Positions 6,992 through 12,396 of a stretch of 25,662 nt of DNA are shown in pieces. The first letter of the stretch is position 1. Each line of letters opens with the position of its first letter. Source of the stretch: a virus; IMG/VR virus record IMGVR_UViG_3300036715_000627, positions 1 through 25,662 of that record, one strand, 5' to 3'. Below the pieces are notes generated by a model that made no database searches, was not told the origin of the DNA, and was given only the letters and a program-made list of their open reading frames with translations. A program made the position numbers and the translations under genes.

Positions 6992-7058
6992 TCAATTGGG
7001 CAATACCGCCTGATTGGTAACAGTGTGCTAGCACACTGTCTGATTTTCTAATTACTTA
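6992..7058 (+). repeat. Duplicated 5' leader, copy 2
   Basis: Second copy of the leader at 6435-6501, with the same order of elements (GCAATACCGC, palindrome, CTGATTTTCTAA, TTACTTA). Divergence is concentrated between the conserved blocks. Confidence 0.8.
7020..7039 (+). repeat. 20-bp palindrome / RNA hairpin, copy 2
   Basis: ACAGTGTGCTAGCACACTGT is the only copy with a TA centre, making all 20 bp a perfect palindrome. It lies in the P2 leader, 37 bp before the ATG. Confidence 0.9.
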
Positions 7059-7076
7059 TTTTTGAAAGGTAACATC

Positions 7077-7880
7077 ATGACCGCAACCCAAATCAACACA
7101 ACATCAGCTTATGACATCGTTTCACTGGGGGAAACGATTGGCGATGTTATCGTCAACCAAGGCATATATGAAGCGCAAGCCTTGCAAGGCAAGACAAGCC
7201 TAAAAAATGTGATTTTAGATAGTATCCTAGAGTTGCGCGGTTATCACGTTTCGCAAGCGGGCGACCAGCATCAGGCGTATATTGCTGGATGTATAGCCTT
7301 GTTCGGAGACGGCGTATACAACGCCAAAAACTACGTGGCAGGAAGTGTACGCATGTCCGTTGAAGCCGCGCTAAATGAGCGCAAGAAAGCGCATTACAGC
7401 AGGTTCATGAAAGCCAGAGGGGTAACAGCGAAGAAACCCGCAACAGAATCGGACTTGATAGCGTATGCCCAAGCGTCTACGGGTTTGGATGTTGAGCTGG
7501 ATAAGGTTATAAGCGGTCTAAAAAGCGCACTTATGAGGGCGCGGATGATATATCGTGCCGTCTGGGCTAACCCTGCGATTGTGTCGGATGCAAAAGGGTT
7601 ATACCGTGGACTTAATACGATATATGCTGACGCGTCCGACATAATCAAAAACGGCGCAGTTACCGCTAAACCCACGGCGCAAACGTCTACCGATAAAGGG
7701 GCGGCCGCCCCAAGCGGTAAAGCGTCGAACAATAGAGAGGCGTTCGAAATGCTAATGGCTAATGAAAGCCCGTCAACCGTTCTGGCTTGGATGATTGAAC
7801 TATTAGCATCAGAATCAGCATACGCAAAGAAACACGCGTTGCAGTTAAAGACGCTTGAGGCATTAAAAGCGCAACTATAA
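7077..7880 (+). CDS. Hypothetical protein, 267 aa, Ala-rich
   Basis: I do not recognise this protein. The ATG at 7077 follows AAAGGT by 6 bp; an in-frame TTG at 7062 overlaps the ribosome site and is less likely. The first 190 residues look like a mixed helical domain (GETIGDVIVNQGIYEAQALQ, then GDQHQAYIAGCIALFGDGVY). Residues about 200-225 are a Thr/Ala/Lys/Ser linker (KPTAQTSTDKGAAAPSGKAS), and the last 45 form a separate small helical domain (SPSTVLAWMIELLASESAYA). The gene has its own promoter (P2), a palindrome in its leader and two strong terminators behind it, so it is probably made in quantity as a single-gene transcript. A structural or DNA-covering role is possible but unproven. Confidence 0.75.
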   Translation: MTATQINTTSAYDIVSLGETIGDVIVNQGIYEAQALQGKTSLKNVILDSILELRGYHVSQAGDQHQAYIAGCIALFGDGVYNAKNYVAGSVRMSVEAALNERKKAHYSRFMKARGVTAKKPATESDLIAYAQASTGLDVELDKVISGLKSALMRARMIYRAVWANPAIVSDAKGLYRGLNTIYADASDIIKNGAVTAKPTAQTSTDKGAAAPSGKASNNREAFEMLMANESPSTVLAWMIELLASESAYAKKHALQLKTLEALKAQL

Positions 7881-7898
7881 TCCAGCATATAACCTCTA

Positions 7899-7927
7899 AG
7901 CCCACTGGTAAAACAGTGGGCTTTTTT
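7899..7927 (+). terminator. Rho-independent terminator 1
   Basis: AGCCCACTG, loop GTAAAA, CAGTGGGCT, then a run of T. A strong stem with U-tract, 19 bp after the stop codon of the 267-residue gene. Confidence 0.92.
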
Positions 7928-7944
7928 GCGTCTATAGAATCCTT

Positions 7945-7970
7945 GCCCACGGTTTGCCGTGGGCTTTTTT
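7945..7970 (+). terminator. Rho-independent terminator 2
   Basis: GCCCACGG, loop TTTG, CCGTGGGC, then TTTTTT. A second strong terminator in tandem with the first, isolating the first right-arm block from what follows. Confidence 0.92.
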
Positions 7971-7985
7971 CCGCCCTGAATTTTC

Positions 7986-8005
7986 ACGGTATGCCAGCAC
8001 ACTGT
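7986..8005 (+). repeat. 20-bp palindrome, copy 3 (imperfect)
   Basis: ACGGTATGCCAGCACACTGT. One change (A for G at position 6) breaks one base pair. It lies just after the tandem terminators, not in front of a gene. Confidence 0.8.
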
Positions 8006-8018
8006 AACCGCGGGAATC

Positions 8019-8034
8019 GCGATACCGTAGTAAC
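8019..8034 (-). repeat. Second dispersed motif, inverted copy
   Basis: GCGATACCGTAGTAAC, the reverse complement of GTTACTACGGTATCGC. The same motif in the other orientation occurs at 11107, 12031, 13758, 17197 and 25451. Confidence 0.7.
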
Positions 8035-8076
8035 AGGCGCGGGGCAAGTGCGCACGATATAGACCTAGGGATTACA

Positions 8077-8096
8077 ACGGTGTGCTGGCACACTGT
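8077..8096 (+). repeat. 20-bp palindrome / RNA hairpin, copy 4
   Basis: ACGGTGTGCTGGCACACTGT, with a G.U pair at 3/18 in plus-strand RNA. In the gene-free region. Confidence 0.9.
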
Positions 8097-8108
8097 ATAC
8101 ACACGTAG

Positions 8109-8124
8109 GCGATACCGTAGTAAC
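8109..8124 (-). repeat. Second dispersed motif, inverted copy
   Basis: GCGATACCGTAGTAAC again, 90 bp from the copy at 8019. The extended match (AACARGCGCG) continues past the motif, so this part of the gene-free region contains a diverged direct repeat. Confidence 0.7.
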
Positions 8125-8137
8125 AAGCGCGAGCGTG

Positions 8138-8157
8138 ACGGTGTGCTGGCACACTGT
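8138..8157 (+). repeat. 20-bp palindrome / RNA hairpin, copy 5
   Basis: ACGGTGTGCTGGCACACTGT, identical to copy 4 and 61 bp after it. Confidence 0.9.
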
Positions 8158-8718
8158 GTCATACAGACCTATGGAGTAGCGCACACGATACACGTGTATG
8201 GAGCGATAACTAACAAATTCGATGAATGGGCAAAAAGGCAAATATACGTGATAAATACGAAAGTCGATGAATCATACTGGATAGGTCTGTATGGAGTAGC
8301 ACACGGCAAAATAATAAAAACGCATATCGCCAAATAGCATCAGGATTTCGAGAATAGGAAAAAAACTTACATGCCGCCACCACTTTTATTGGGCGGAAAT
8401 GCCCACGAAATCAATGGGTTATAAAGGTGGACACCACTTGAATAATTTACTGCTTTTTTGGTTGCGTTTTTATCGCCGCTGTAAGCCACGTGTTATATAG
8501 GAAAAAATAAATACTCTATGGTAAGTAATACAATTAAACAATAAAGCAGACAAAAAAAAGGGTGTGTTTATACGCGCGCGAGGCATACAAGGTATAATAG
8601 TAAATTGCGTGGAAAAAACTAACAACAATGGCATAAAAGTTATACAAGCCTCATAAGATAATAACACCGCCTTTTTAAGACTGCTTTTTCTGGTTAGTTG
8701 CTTAATCGCTTGCTATTC

Positions 8719-8734
8719 GTGGCTTGCAAGCCAC
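8719..8734. repeat. Perfect 16-bp palindrome
   Basis: GTGGCTTGCAAGCCAC in the gene-free region. A run of five T starts 4 bp after it, so it might be a weak terminator for plus-strand transcripts. It could equally be a protein-binding site. Confidence 0.5.
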
Positions 8735-8870
8735 CACCTTTTTCCGCCCACCCCCACAAGTTCAGCATTTCGCATTTTATAAGTGTATGATTACCGGCAC
8801 TAAGCAGACGGATAGACAGCTAAACAGCATAATGATTTTTGACCCCCGAAATAATGCTATTTGCTCAATC

Positions 8871-8934
8871 TCGTTTCTATTTGGCACTTTTCGTTTCTAT
8901 TTGAGTGGATAACCTGCATTTCGTATCTATTTGG
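8871..8934 (+). repeat. Three helically phased direct repeats upstream of promoter P3
   Basis: TCGTTTCTATTTGG at 8871, TCGTTTCTATTTGA at 8891 and TCGTATCTATTTGG at 8921. Start-to-start distances are 20 and 30 bp, i.e. two and three DNA turns, so all copies face the same side of the helix. The last ends 6 bp before the -35 box at 8941. The arrangement fits binding sites for an activator or repressor, or origin iterons. Confidence 0.75.
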
Positions 8935-8940
8935 AGCCCC

Positions 8941-8969
8941 TTGACATACACACCTATGGAGCGTATAAT
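8941..8969 (+). promoter_or_regulatory. Rightward promoter P3 (consensus)
   Basis: Perfect TTGACA (8941-8946), a 17-bp spacer and perfect TATAAT (8964-8969), preceded by three phased repeats. It starts the operon that contains the DUF3150-like gene and, through readthrough, the AAA+/VWA genes. Confidence 0.9.
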
Positions 8970-9004
8970 AGTATCTAAGTGGGAGAGGTATCTCAACCAC
9001 CTGC

Positions 9005-9024
9005 ACGGTGTGCCAGCACACTGT
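9005..9024 (+). repeat. 20-bp palindrome / RNA hairpin, copy 6
   Basis: ACGGTGTGCCAGCACACTGT in the P3 leader, about 30 nt from the predicted transcript start and 38 bp before the ATG of the first gene. G.U pair at 3/18. Confidence 0.9.
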
Positions 9025-9062
9025 GAAATCTGAAACACTAACTTACTTATTTGGAGAACATT

Positions 9063-9299
9063 ATGGCTTATATGCTAAACACACCGATGGACGTAGCAAG
9101 CATCGTTGACCTATACGACATACCCAACGCAACACTCGACGCGCTGTATATGAGTGGCACCCGCATCAACCATATCCGCGAGTTCACCTCACATGTGGAG
9201 GCAGAGAACTTCTTATTTGAATGTAACCACCACTGCACCGTGGAAGACTACAGCGACCCAGACATGGGCGCGTTTATCATCGTGATGTGGGAGGCGTAA
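9063..9299 (+). CDS. Small acidic hypothetical protein (78 aa)
   Basis: First gene after promoter P3. ATG at 9063 with GGAGA 5 bp upstream; an in-frame TTG at 9051 overlaps the ribosome site and is rejected. The protein (MAYMLNTPMDVASIVDLYDI...) is acidic and compact, ending DMGAFIIVMWEA. It is not a family I recognise. The stop codon overlaps the start of the next gene by one base (TAATG), so the two are translationally coupled. Confidence 0.65.
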   Translation: MAYMLNTPMDVASIVDLYDIPNATLDALYMSGTRINHIREFTSHVEAENFLFECNHHCTVEDYSDPDMGAFIIVMWEA

Positions 9300-9754
9300 T
9301 GAACATGCCTCGTAAACCCACCACAAACGCCGCCAGAACGCCCAATCGCTCCGGCAATACCAACACAGCCAACAGTGTGCCAGAACACCGTACAGCCTCA
9401 ACACCGACCTCGCAGACCCACATGGTTGTGTCCTTCGGGTGGAGTAGCAGATACTTGCTACCCATTGAAGCGGCGCTAGATTTACAACGTATCATGGCGC
9501 GGTCGATACGATTAGACTGCGCGTGCAACTTAGTGGGGAACCACGACCTATGGGTGCGTAGCGCATCGAACATAGATGTGGTTGTAAACTTCGTATCCGT
9601 GGACGATGAGTACGCCGTGGACAGAACCACGGCAGATATAGACATCATTGAGTATGCCACAGCGTACAAAACCACAAAAGAACTGGGCGGAAACGACGCA
9701 GTAGCAGGGCTAACCTTCGCCAGATACATAGCAGAAAAAGGAGAGGCAGCATGA
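9299..9754 (+). CDS. Hypothetical protein, 151 aa
   Basis: The ATG at 9299 overlaps the preceding stop (TAATG), with GGGAGG 5 bp upstream; an in-frame GTG at 9287 is less likely. Residues 1-40 are a disordered Thr/Asn/Pro/Arg stretch, and part of it is coded by a copy of the 20-bp palindrome (NSVPEHRT). The rest is a folded-looking domain with VVSFGWSSRYLLPIEAALDL and a C-terminal helix (AGLTFARYIAEKGEAA). No motif gives a function. The disordered head could have been added by insertion of the repeat. Confidence 0.65.
   Translation: MNMPRKPTTNAARTPNRSGNTNTANSVPEHRTASTPTSQTHMVVSFGWSSRYLLPIEAALDLQRIMARSIRLDCACNLVGNHDLWVRSASNIDVVVNFVSVDDEYAVDRTTADIDIIEYATAYKTTKELGGNDAVAGLTFARYIAEKGEAA
9372..9391 (+). 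repeat. 20-bp palindrome copy 7, inside a gene (imperfect)
   Basis: ACAGTGTGCCAGAACACCGT. It has two pairing faults in RNA (A.C at 3/18, G.A at 8/13) and shares the GAACAC variant with the coding copy at 11145. Confidence 0.8.
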
Positions 9755-10218
9755 GAGTCCCACAGCAGATAGCAAAACATGCCGCGGATGTAATAGTAAC
9801 ATTCGACCCAAGCACTTGGTCAGTGAGGCTACATAACGCGGTAGCCAAGAACCTACGAGGCGGACTCATAAGCGGCAATGGCTCTGCCGCACAGATAGCC
9901 GTCGCGTACAGGCAGAGCGTCAACGCACCCACGGTGTACACATACGGGTACGGCGGGGTATGGTGGGCTAACATACCCAAGGAGCACGACCTTTGGGACC
10001 AGCTAACGGATTTAGTGACCACTGTACAGCTACGTGGTGAAACTCGCAATCGCTACTGGATGGACAGGATGGACGGAGTGCAGGCGGTGATTGCCGAGCG
10101 CCGGCCAAGTGGCGGCGTGTACTACGGAGACAAAGAGGACGTGGCCGCGATAATACGTCCGACGCTACCCGAGATAGAGATGCCTACTGGTGTCTTTACC
10201 CTCAGCTACAAGCAGTAA
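9751..10218 (+). CDS. Hypothetical protein, 155 aa
   Basis: ATGA overlap with the preceding gene and a strong ribosome site (AAAGGAGAG). The protein has a mixed alpha/beta look, with aromatic segments TVYTYGYGGVWWANIPKEHD near residues 60-80 and RNRYWMDRMDGVQAVIAERR near 98-118. I recognise no domain and see no catalytic motif, signal peptide or membrane segment. It is followed directly by a palindrome copy and then the DUF3150-like gene, so it belongs to the P3 operon. Confidence 0.65.
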   Translation: MRVPQQIAKHAADVIVTFDPSTWSVRLHNAVAKNLRGGLISGNGSAAQIAVAYRQSVNAPTVYTYGYGGVWWANIPKEHDLWDQLTDLVTTVQLRGETRNRYWMDRMDGVQAVIAERRPSGGVYYGDKEDVAAIIRPTLPEIEMPTGVFTLSYKQ

Positions 10219-10221
10219 CCC

Positions 10222-10241
10222 ACGGTGTGCCAGCACACCGT
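10222..10241 (+). repeat. 20-bp palindrome / RNA hairpin, copy 8
   Basis: ACGGTGTGC-CA-GCACACCGT, perfect arms in the G-C form. Lies 3 bp after a stop codon and 21 bp before the start of the DUF3150-like gene. Confidence 0.92.
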
Positions 10242-10262
10242 ACAAACATAAGGAGCAATATC

Positions 10263-11225
10263 ATGAGTAACATACGAAACCACGTCATGCTTGGCAGGCT
10301 GTCATTCAGCGGCTGGGCAGGAGAGATTAAAGACAGTACCTCTAGTCGCAAGATAGAGGCAGATAACGGCGCGGTTGAGGGCGCGTCGAAAGCCAAGAAA
10401 GTTCTGTTGCCAGGCGTAGTAGAGCTGGAAGCTATCCAGAAGTTCGCCGCCGCCACCCGTACATGGTGGCATGGTGTGTCTGTGCCGTGGGAAGATGGTG
10501 GCGCAAGGGCGTACAGTGCCGCCCGCCACATCGAACTGCTAACCGACATAGGTGACAGGCAACGCGAGTATGACCGCCTCGTAGATGCGTTCGTAGCGAA
10601 GTATCCGACGGCGTATGCCGAGCAACAGTTCAGGCTTAACCACCTGTTCAACGCGGCGGACTATCCTGACCCAAGTACAATACGGGACAAGTTCGCCTTC
10701 AACTTCCACATCCGACCCATAGCGGACGCCGAGGACATACGGGTGATCGAAGGATTAACCGACCAAGAGGCGAACAGGTTGATAGCCCAAGCCAAGGAAG
10801 CCGAGCGTGAACAGGTACAGGCGGCGGTAGACGATGCTTATAAGAAGCTATACAAGGTAATCAAAGCTATGGCGGATAAGCTCGCCATACCCGTGGGTGA
10901 GAAAGGTAGCATCTTTCGCGATAGCCTGATTAGTAACATACGCGACCTAGCCGAAGTAATGCCCGGGCTTAACATAACCAATGACCCACAACTTGACGCG
11001 CTGGCGGCGAAGGCTATGCAGTTGACCGAGTACACAGCCGAGGACTTGAAGTCGTCAGGGCTACGTGCCGAGGTGCAGAAACGCGCGGCGGAACTGGTGG
11101 GCATGTTTACTACGGTATCGCAACCAACACCAGTACCACCGCCAACGGTGTGCCAGAACACCGTGGACACATCAATACAAGACGCCGCCGCCGCTGTGCT
11201 GGCTGGCATAAATTGGGACGAATAG
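10263..11225 (+). CDS. DUF3150-like protein, probable partner of the MoxR/VWA pair
   Basis: A 320-residue protein. ATG at 10263 with AAGGAG 7 bp upstream. Visible motifs are the segment HGVSVPWEDGGAR (residues 70-82), FVAKYPTAY (110-118), LFNAADYPDPSTIRDKF (128-144) and HIRPIADAEDIRV (149-161). They match the pattern I remember for DUF3150 (a small-aromatic PW..G.R segment, then F...YP, then L...DYP). DUF3150 genes typically sit beside MoxR-type ATPase and VWA genes in phages, and that is so here. Residues 165-300 are charged helices. The C-terminal linker (PTPVPPPTVCQNTV) contains a palindrome-coded piece. Molecular function is unknown; it may be an adaptor or substrate-binding subunit. Confidence 0.7.
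   Translation: MSNIRNHVMLGRLSFSGWAGEIKDSTSSRKIEADNGAVEGASKAKKVLLPGVVELEAIQKFAAATRTWWHGVSVPWEDGGARAYSAARHIELLTDIGDRQREYDRLVDAFVAKYPTAYAEQQFRLNHLFNAADYPDPSTIRDKFAFNFHIRPIADAEDIRVIEGLTDQEANRLIAQAKEAEREQVQAAVDDAYKKLYKVIKAMADKLAIPVGEKGSIFRDSLISNIRDLAEVMPGLNITNDPQLDALAAKAMQLTEYTAEDLKSSGLRAEVQKRAAELVGMFTTVSQPTPVPPPTVCQNTVDTSIQDAAAAVLAGINWDE
11107..11121 (+). repeat. Second dispersed motif (in gene)
   Basis: TTACTACGGTATCGC, 24 bp before the coding palindrome copy at 11145, near the 3' end of the DUF3150-like gene. Identical over 15 bases to the inverted copies at 8019 and 8109. Confidence 0.65.
11145..11164 (+). repeat. 20-bp palindrome copy 9, inside a gene (imperfect)
   Basis: ACGGTGTGCCAGAACACCGT, with one pairing fault (G.A at 8/13). 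It codes TVCQNTV in the DUF3150-like gene. Same GAACAC variant as the copy at 9372 but in a different reading frame. Confidence 0.8.
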
Positions 11226-11235
11226 GAGAGAAATC

Positions 11236-11637
11236 ATGGGATACAGAAGCGAAGTAGCCTACTACATAAGGGGCACAGAAGAAGATATAACCACACTGCT
11301 TACCACGCATAGCCTAAAATACGAGGGCGACCCTGCGGTGCATAAGGCGTGCATGGAGGAGCTGAATATAACGCCTACGGGCATATACTTCCACGCCGTA
11401 AGCACTACGTGGTATGACGACTATCCTAGTGTGCAGTGGCATTCAAAACTGTGGCACTTAGCAGGGGACATGGAGGACGCGGGGACGCTACCGCTCGTTG
11501 GTCAGTTTATCCGCATTGGTGAGGACGACGATGACGATGAGCAACACCAATTTGGGGACATAGAGGACTGGATATACATAAGCCGTAAGATTGAGCTAGA
11601 CGACGTGTTCCCTGCACGTTCAGCCGTAGCCCCTTGA
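11236..11637 (+). CDS. MGYRS-type phage protein, 133 aa
   Basis: The start MGYRSEVAYYIRG resembles a phage protein group that begins MGYRSDVA and has no assigned biochemical role. The middle has WHSKLWHLAGDMEDAG, and the C-terminal part a strongly acidic loop (GEDDDDDEQHQFGDIEDW). The ribosome site AGGAG lies 6-7 bp before the ATG, 10 bp after the DUF3150-like stop. The TGA stop is embedded in the -35 box of promoter P4, so heavy translation could interfere with that promoter. Function unknown. Confidence 0.75.
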   Translation: MGYRSEVAYYIRGTEEDITTLLTTHSLKYEGDPAVHKACMEELNITPTGIYFHAVSTTWYDDYPSVQWHSKLWHLAGDMEDAGTLPLVGQFIRIGEDDDDDEQHQFGDIEDWIYISRKIELDDVFPARSAVAP

Positions 11638-11662
11638 CATATAGGGGTATATAAGGTATAAT
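11634..11662 (+). promoter_or_regulatory. Rightward promoter P4 (consensus)
   Basis: TTGACA (11634-11639), a 17-bp spacer and TATAAT (11657-11662). The spacer end TATATAAGG is shared with promoter P5 and the 45-bp repeats. It drives the small gene at 11729 and the MoxR and VWA genes behind it. Confidence 0.92.
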
Positions 11663-11696
11663 AGTTACATGAATCGGGCAATTCGGAATATAGCTT

Positions 11697-11716
11697 ACGG
11701 TGTGCCAGCACACTGA
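11697..11716 (+). repeat. 20-bp palindrome / RNA hairpin, copy 10
   Basis: ACGGTGTGCCAGCACACTGA in the P4 leader, 12 bp before the ATG at 11729. The outermost pair is lost; the inner stem is intact. Confidence 0.88.
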
Positions 11717-11728
11717 TACGGAGGCAAT

Positions 11729-11884
11729 ATGATTAGATTAGCACTAACCTTTATCGTCGGCATGATGGACTTTAGAGTGAACTACCCGCCGTACATACCG
11801 AGCAAGCGGGTACGTGATACGTACTATAAGGGGCAAGACTTTGCCCATCTACTAACCTTTAACCACTGGAGAAACGACAAATGA
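11729..11884 (+). CDS. Small hypothetical protein (51 aa)
   Basis: ATG at 11729 behind GGAGG with 4-5 bp spacing; stop TGA overlaps the next start (ATGA). The product begins with a hydrophobic stretch (MIRLALTFIVGMMDF) followed by a Tyr/Pro/Arg-rich part (RVNYPPYIPSKRVRDTYYKG) and ends HLLTFNHWRNDK. The N-terminus is too short for a sure membrane segment but might be a peripheral anchor. It is the first gene after P4. I do not recognise it. Confidence 0.65.
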   Translation: MIRLALTFIVGMMDFRVNYPPYIPSKRVRDTYYKGQDFAHLLTFNHWRNDK

Positions 11885-12324
11885 GCACAAGCAACGGTAA
11901 ATTTAATCACACTGGCGCAGGACACAACGGGGTAGTAAGCACCCGCGCAGTCGAAGCCGCTATCGGCCACCACTTCCAGCCACAAGGCAACATGGACGAG
12001 CTACTCGCCGCGCTCATGTCGGCTGACGTGACTACGGTATTGCCTGACGGTGTGCTGGCACACGGTTGGTGCGCTGACCTGAGTGTGTTGGAGTTAGCAC
12101 AGGAAGTATTCGGCATGGCGGTGATGCTGGACGAGTATACGCGATTCGTTGGTAACGAGCGGGTGCTGAATCTGATCGAGGCTATTGAGTCGACCATTGC
12201 GCCTGATGGCGACCTGATTACAATGGACATGGGTAGAATCTTAACCGCATTAGCCGTACTTAAAGGCGACCACATGGCGGCAACATCGCCAGCGTCACCT
12301 GAACCAGAACTCGTAATAGAGTAA
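11881..12324 (+). CDS. Hypothetical protein, 147 aa
   Basis: ATGA overlap with the preceding small gene, with GGAG upstream. The protein starts with a Gly/His/Asn stretch (KFNHTGAGHNGVVSTRAVEA). The remainder is acidic and helical (DLSVLELAQEVFGMAVMLDE and a C-terminal helix), ending in a Pro/Ser/Glu tail. Residues near 55-62 (DGVLAHG) are coded by a palindrome copy. No known domain. It lies directly upstream of the MoxR-type gene, so it may belong to that module. Confidence 0.65.
   Translation: MSTSNGKFNHTGAGHNGVVSTRAVEAAIGHHFQPQGNMDELLAALMSADVTTVLPDGVLAHGWCADLSVLELAQEVFGMAVMLDEYTRFVGNERVLNLIEAIESTIAPDGDLITMDMGRILTALAVLKGDHMAATSPASPEPELVIE
12031..12043 (+). repeat. Second dispersed motif (in gene)
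   Basis: ACTACGGTATTGC, 4 bp before the coding palindrome copy at 12047. The two elements are adjacent here, as they are at 13758-13787. Confidence 0.6.
12047..12066 (+). repeat. 20-bp palindrome copy 11, inside a gene (imperfect)
   Basis: ACGGTGTGCTGGCACACGGT, with one pairing fault (G.G at 3/18). Confidence 0.8.
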
Positions 12325-12334
12325 CCCGTAGGAC

Positions 12335-12354
12335 ACGGTGTGCTGGCACACCGT
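12335..12354 (+). repeat. 20-bp palindrome / RNA hairpin, copy 12
   Basis: ACGGTGTGC-TG-GCACACCGT, perfect arms in the G-C form. Lies 10 bp after a stop codon and 42 bp before the start of the MoxR-type ATPase gene. Confidence 0.92.
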
Positions 12355-12396
12355 TCAGTAGCACTTTCCGTAACATAATTTATTAGGAGTAATACC

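Larger units (their letters stand above)
7971..9062. other. Gene-free region with hairpins and repeats (possible origin or control region)
   Basis: About 1.1 kb in which I cannot support a gene on either strand; short open frames lack ribosome sites and run through repeats. It contains three 20-bp palindromes (7986, 8077, 8138), two inverted-orientation copies of the motif GCGATACCGTAGTAAC, and a repeated block with TATGGAGTAGC at 8170 and 8290. It continues with an AT-rich tract from about 8450, a TATAAT box at 8593 without a clear -35, a perfect palindrome at 8719, three phased repeats at 8871-8934 and promoter P3. A replication origin or master control region is inferred from repeat density and lack of genes. 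Confidence 0.65.

Noticed and set aside
7394-8047. Long minus-strand frame (217 codons)
   Set aside because: It lies opposite the well-supported 267-residue gene, crosses both terminators and the palindrome, and has no ribosome site.
8080-8337. Open frame of 85 codons on the plus strand
   Set aside because: It starts inside a palindrome with no ribosome site, runs through two palindromes and a repeated block, and its translation has no protein-like character. Treated as part of the gene-free region.
8593-8598. TATAAT at 8593 as a promoter
   Set aside because: No acceptable -35 box lies 16-18 bp upstream. It remains a possible weak or activator-dependent site.
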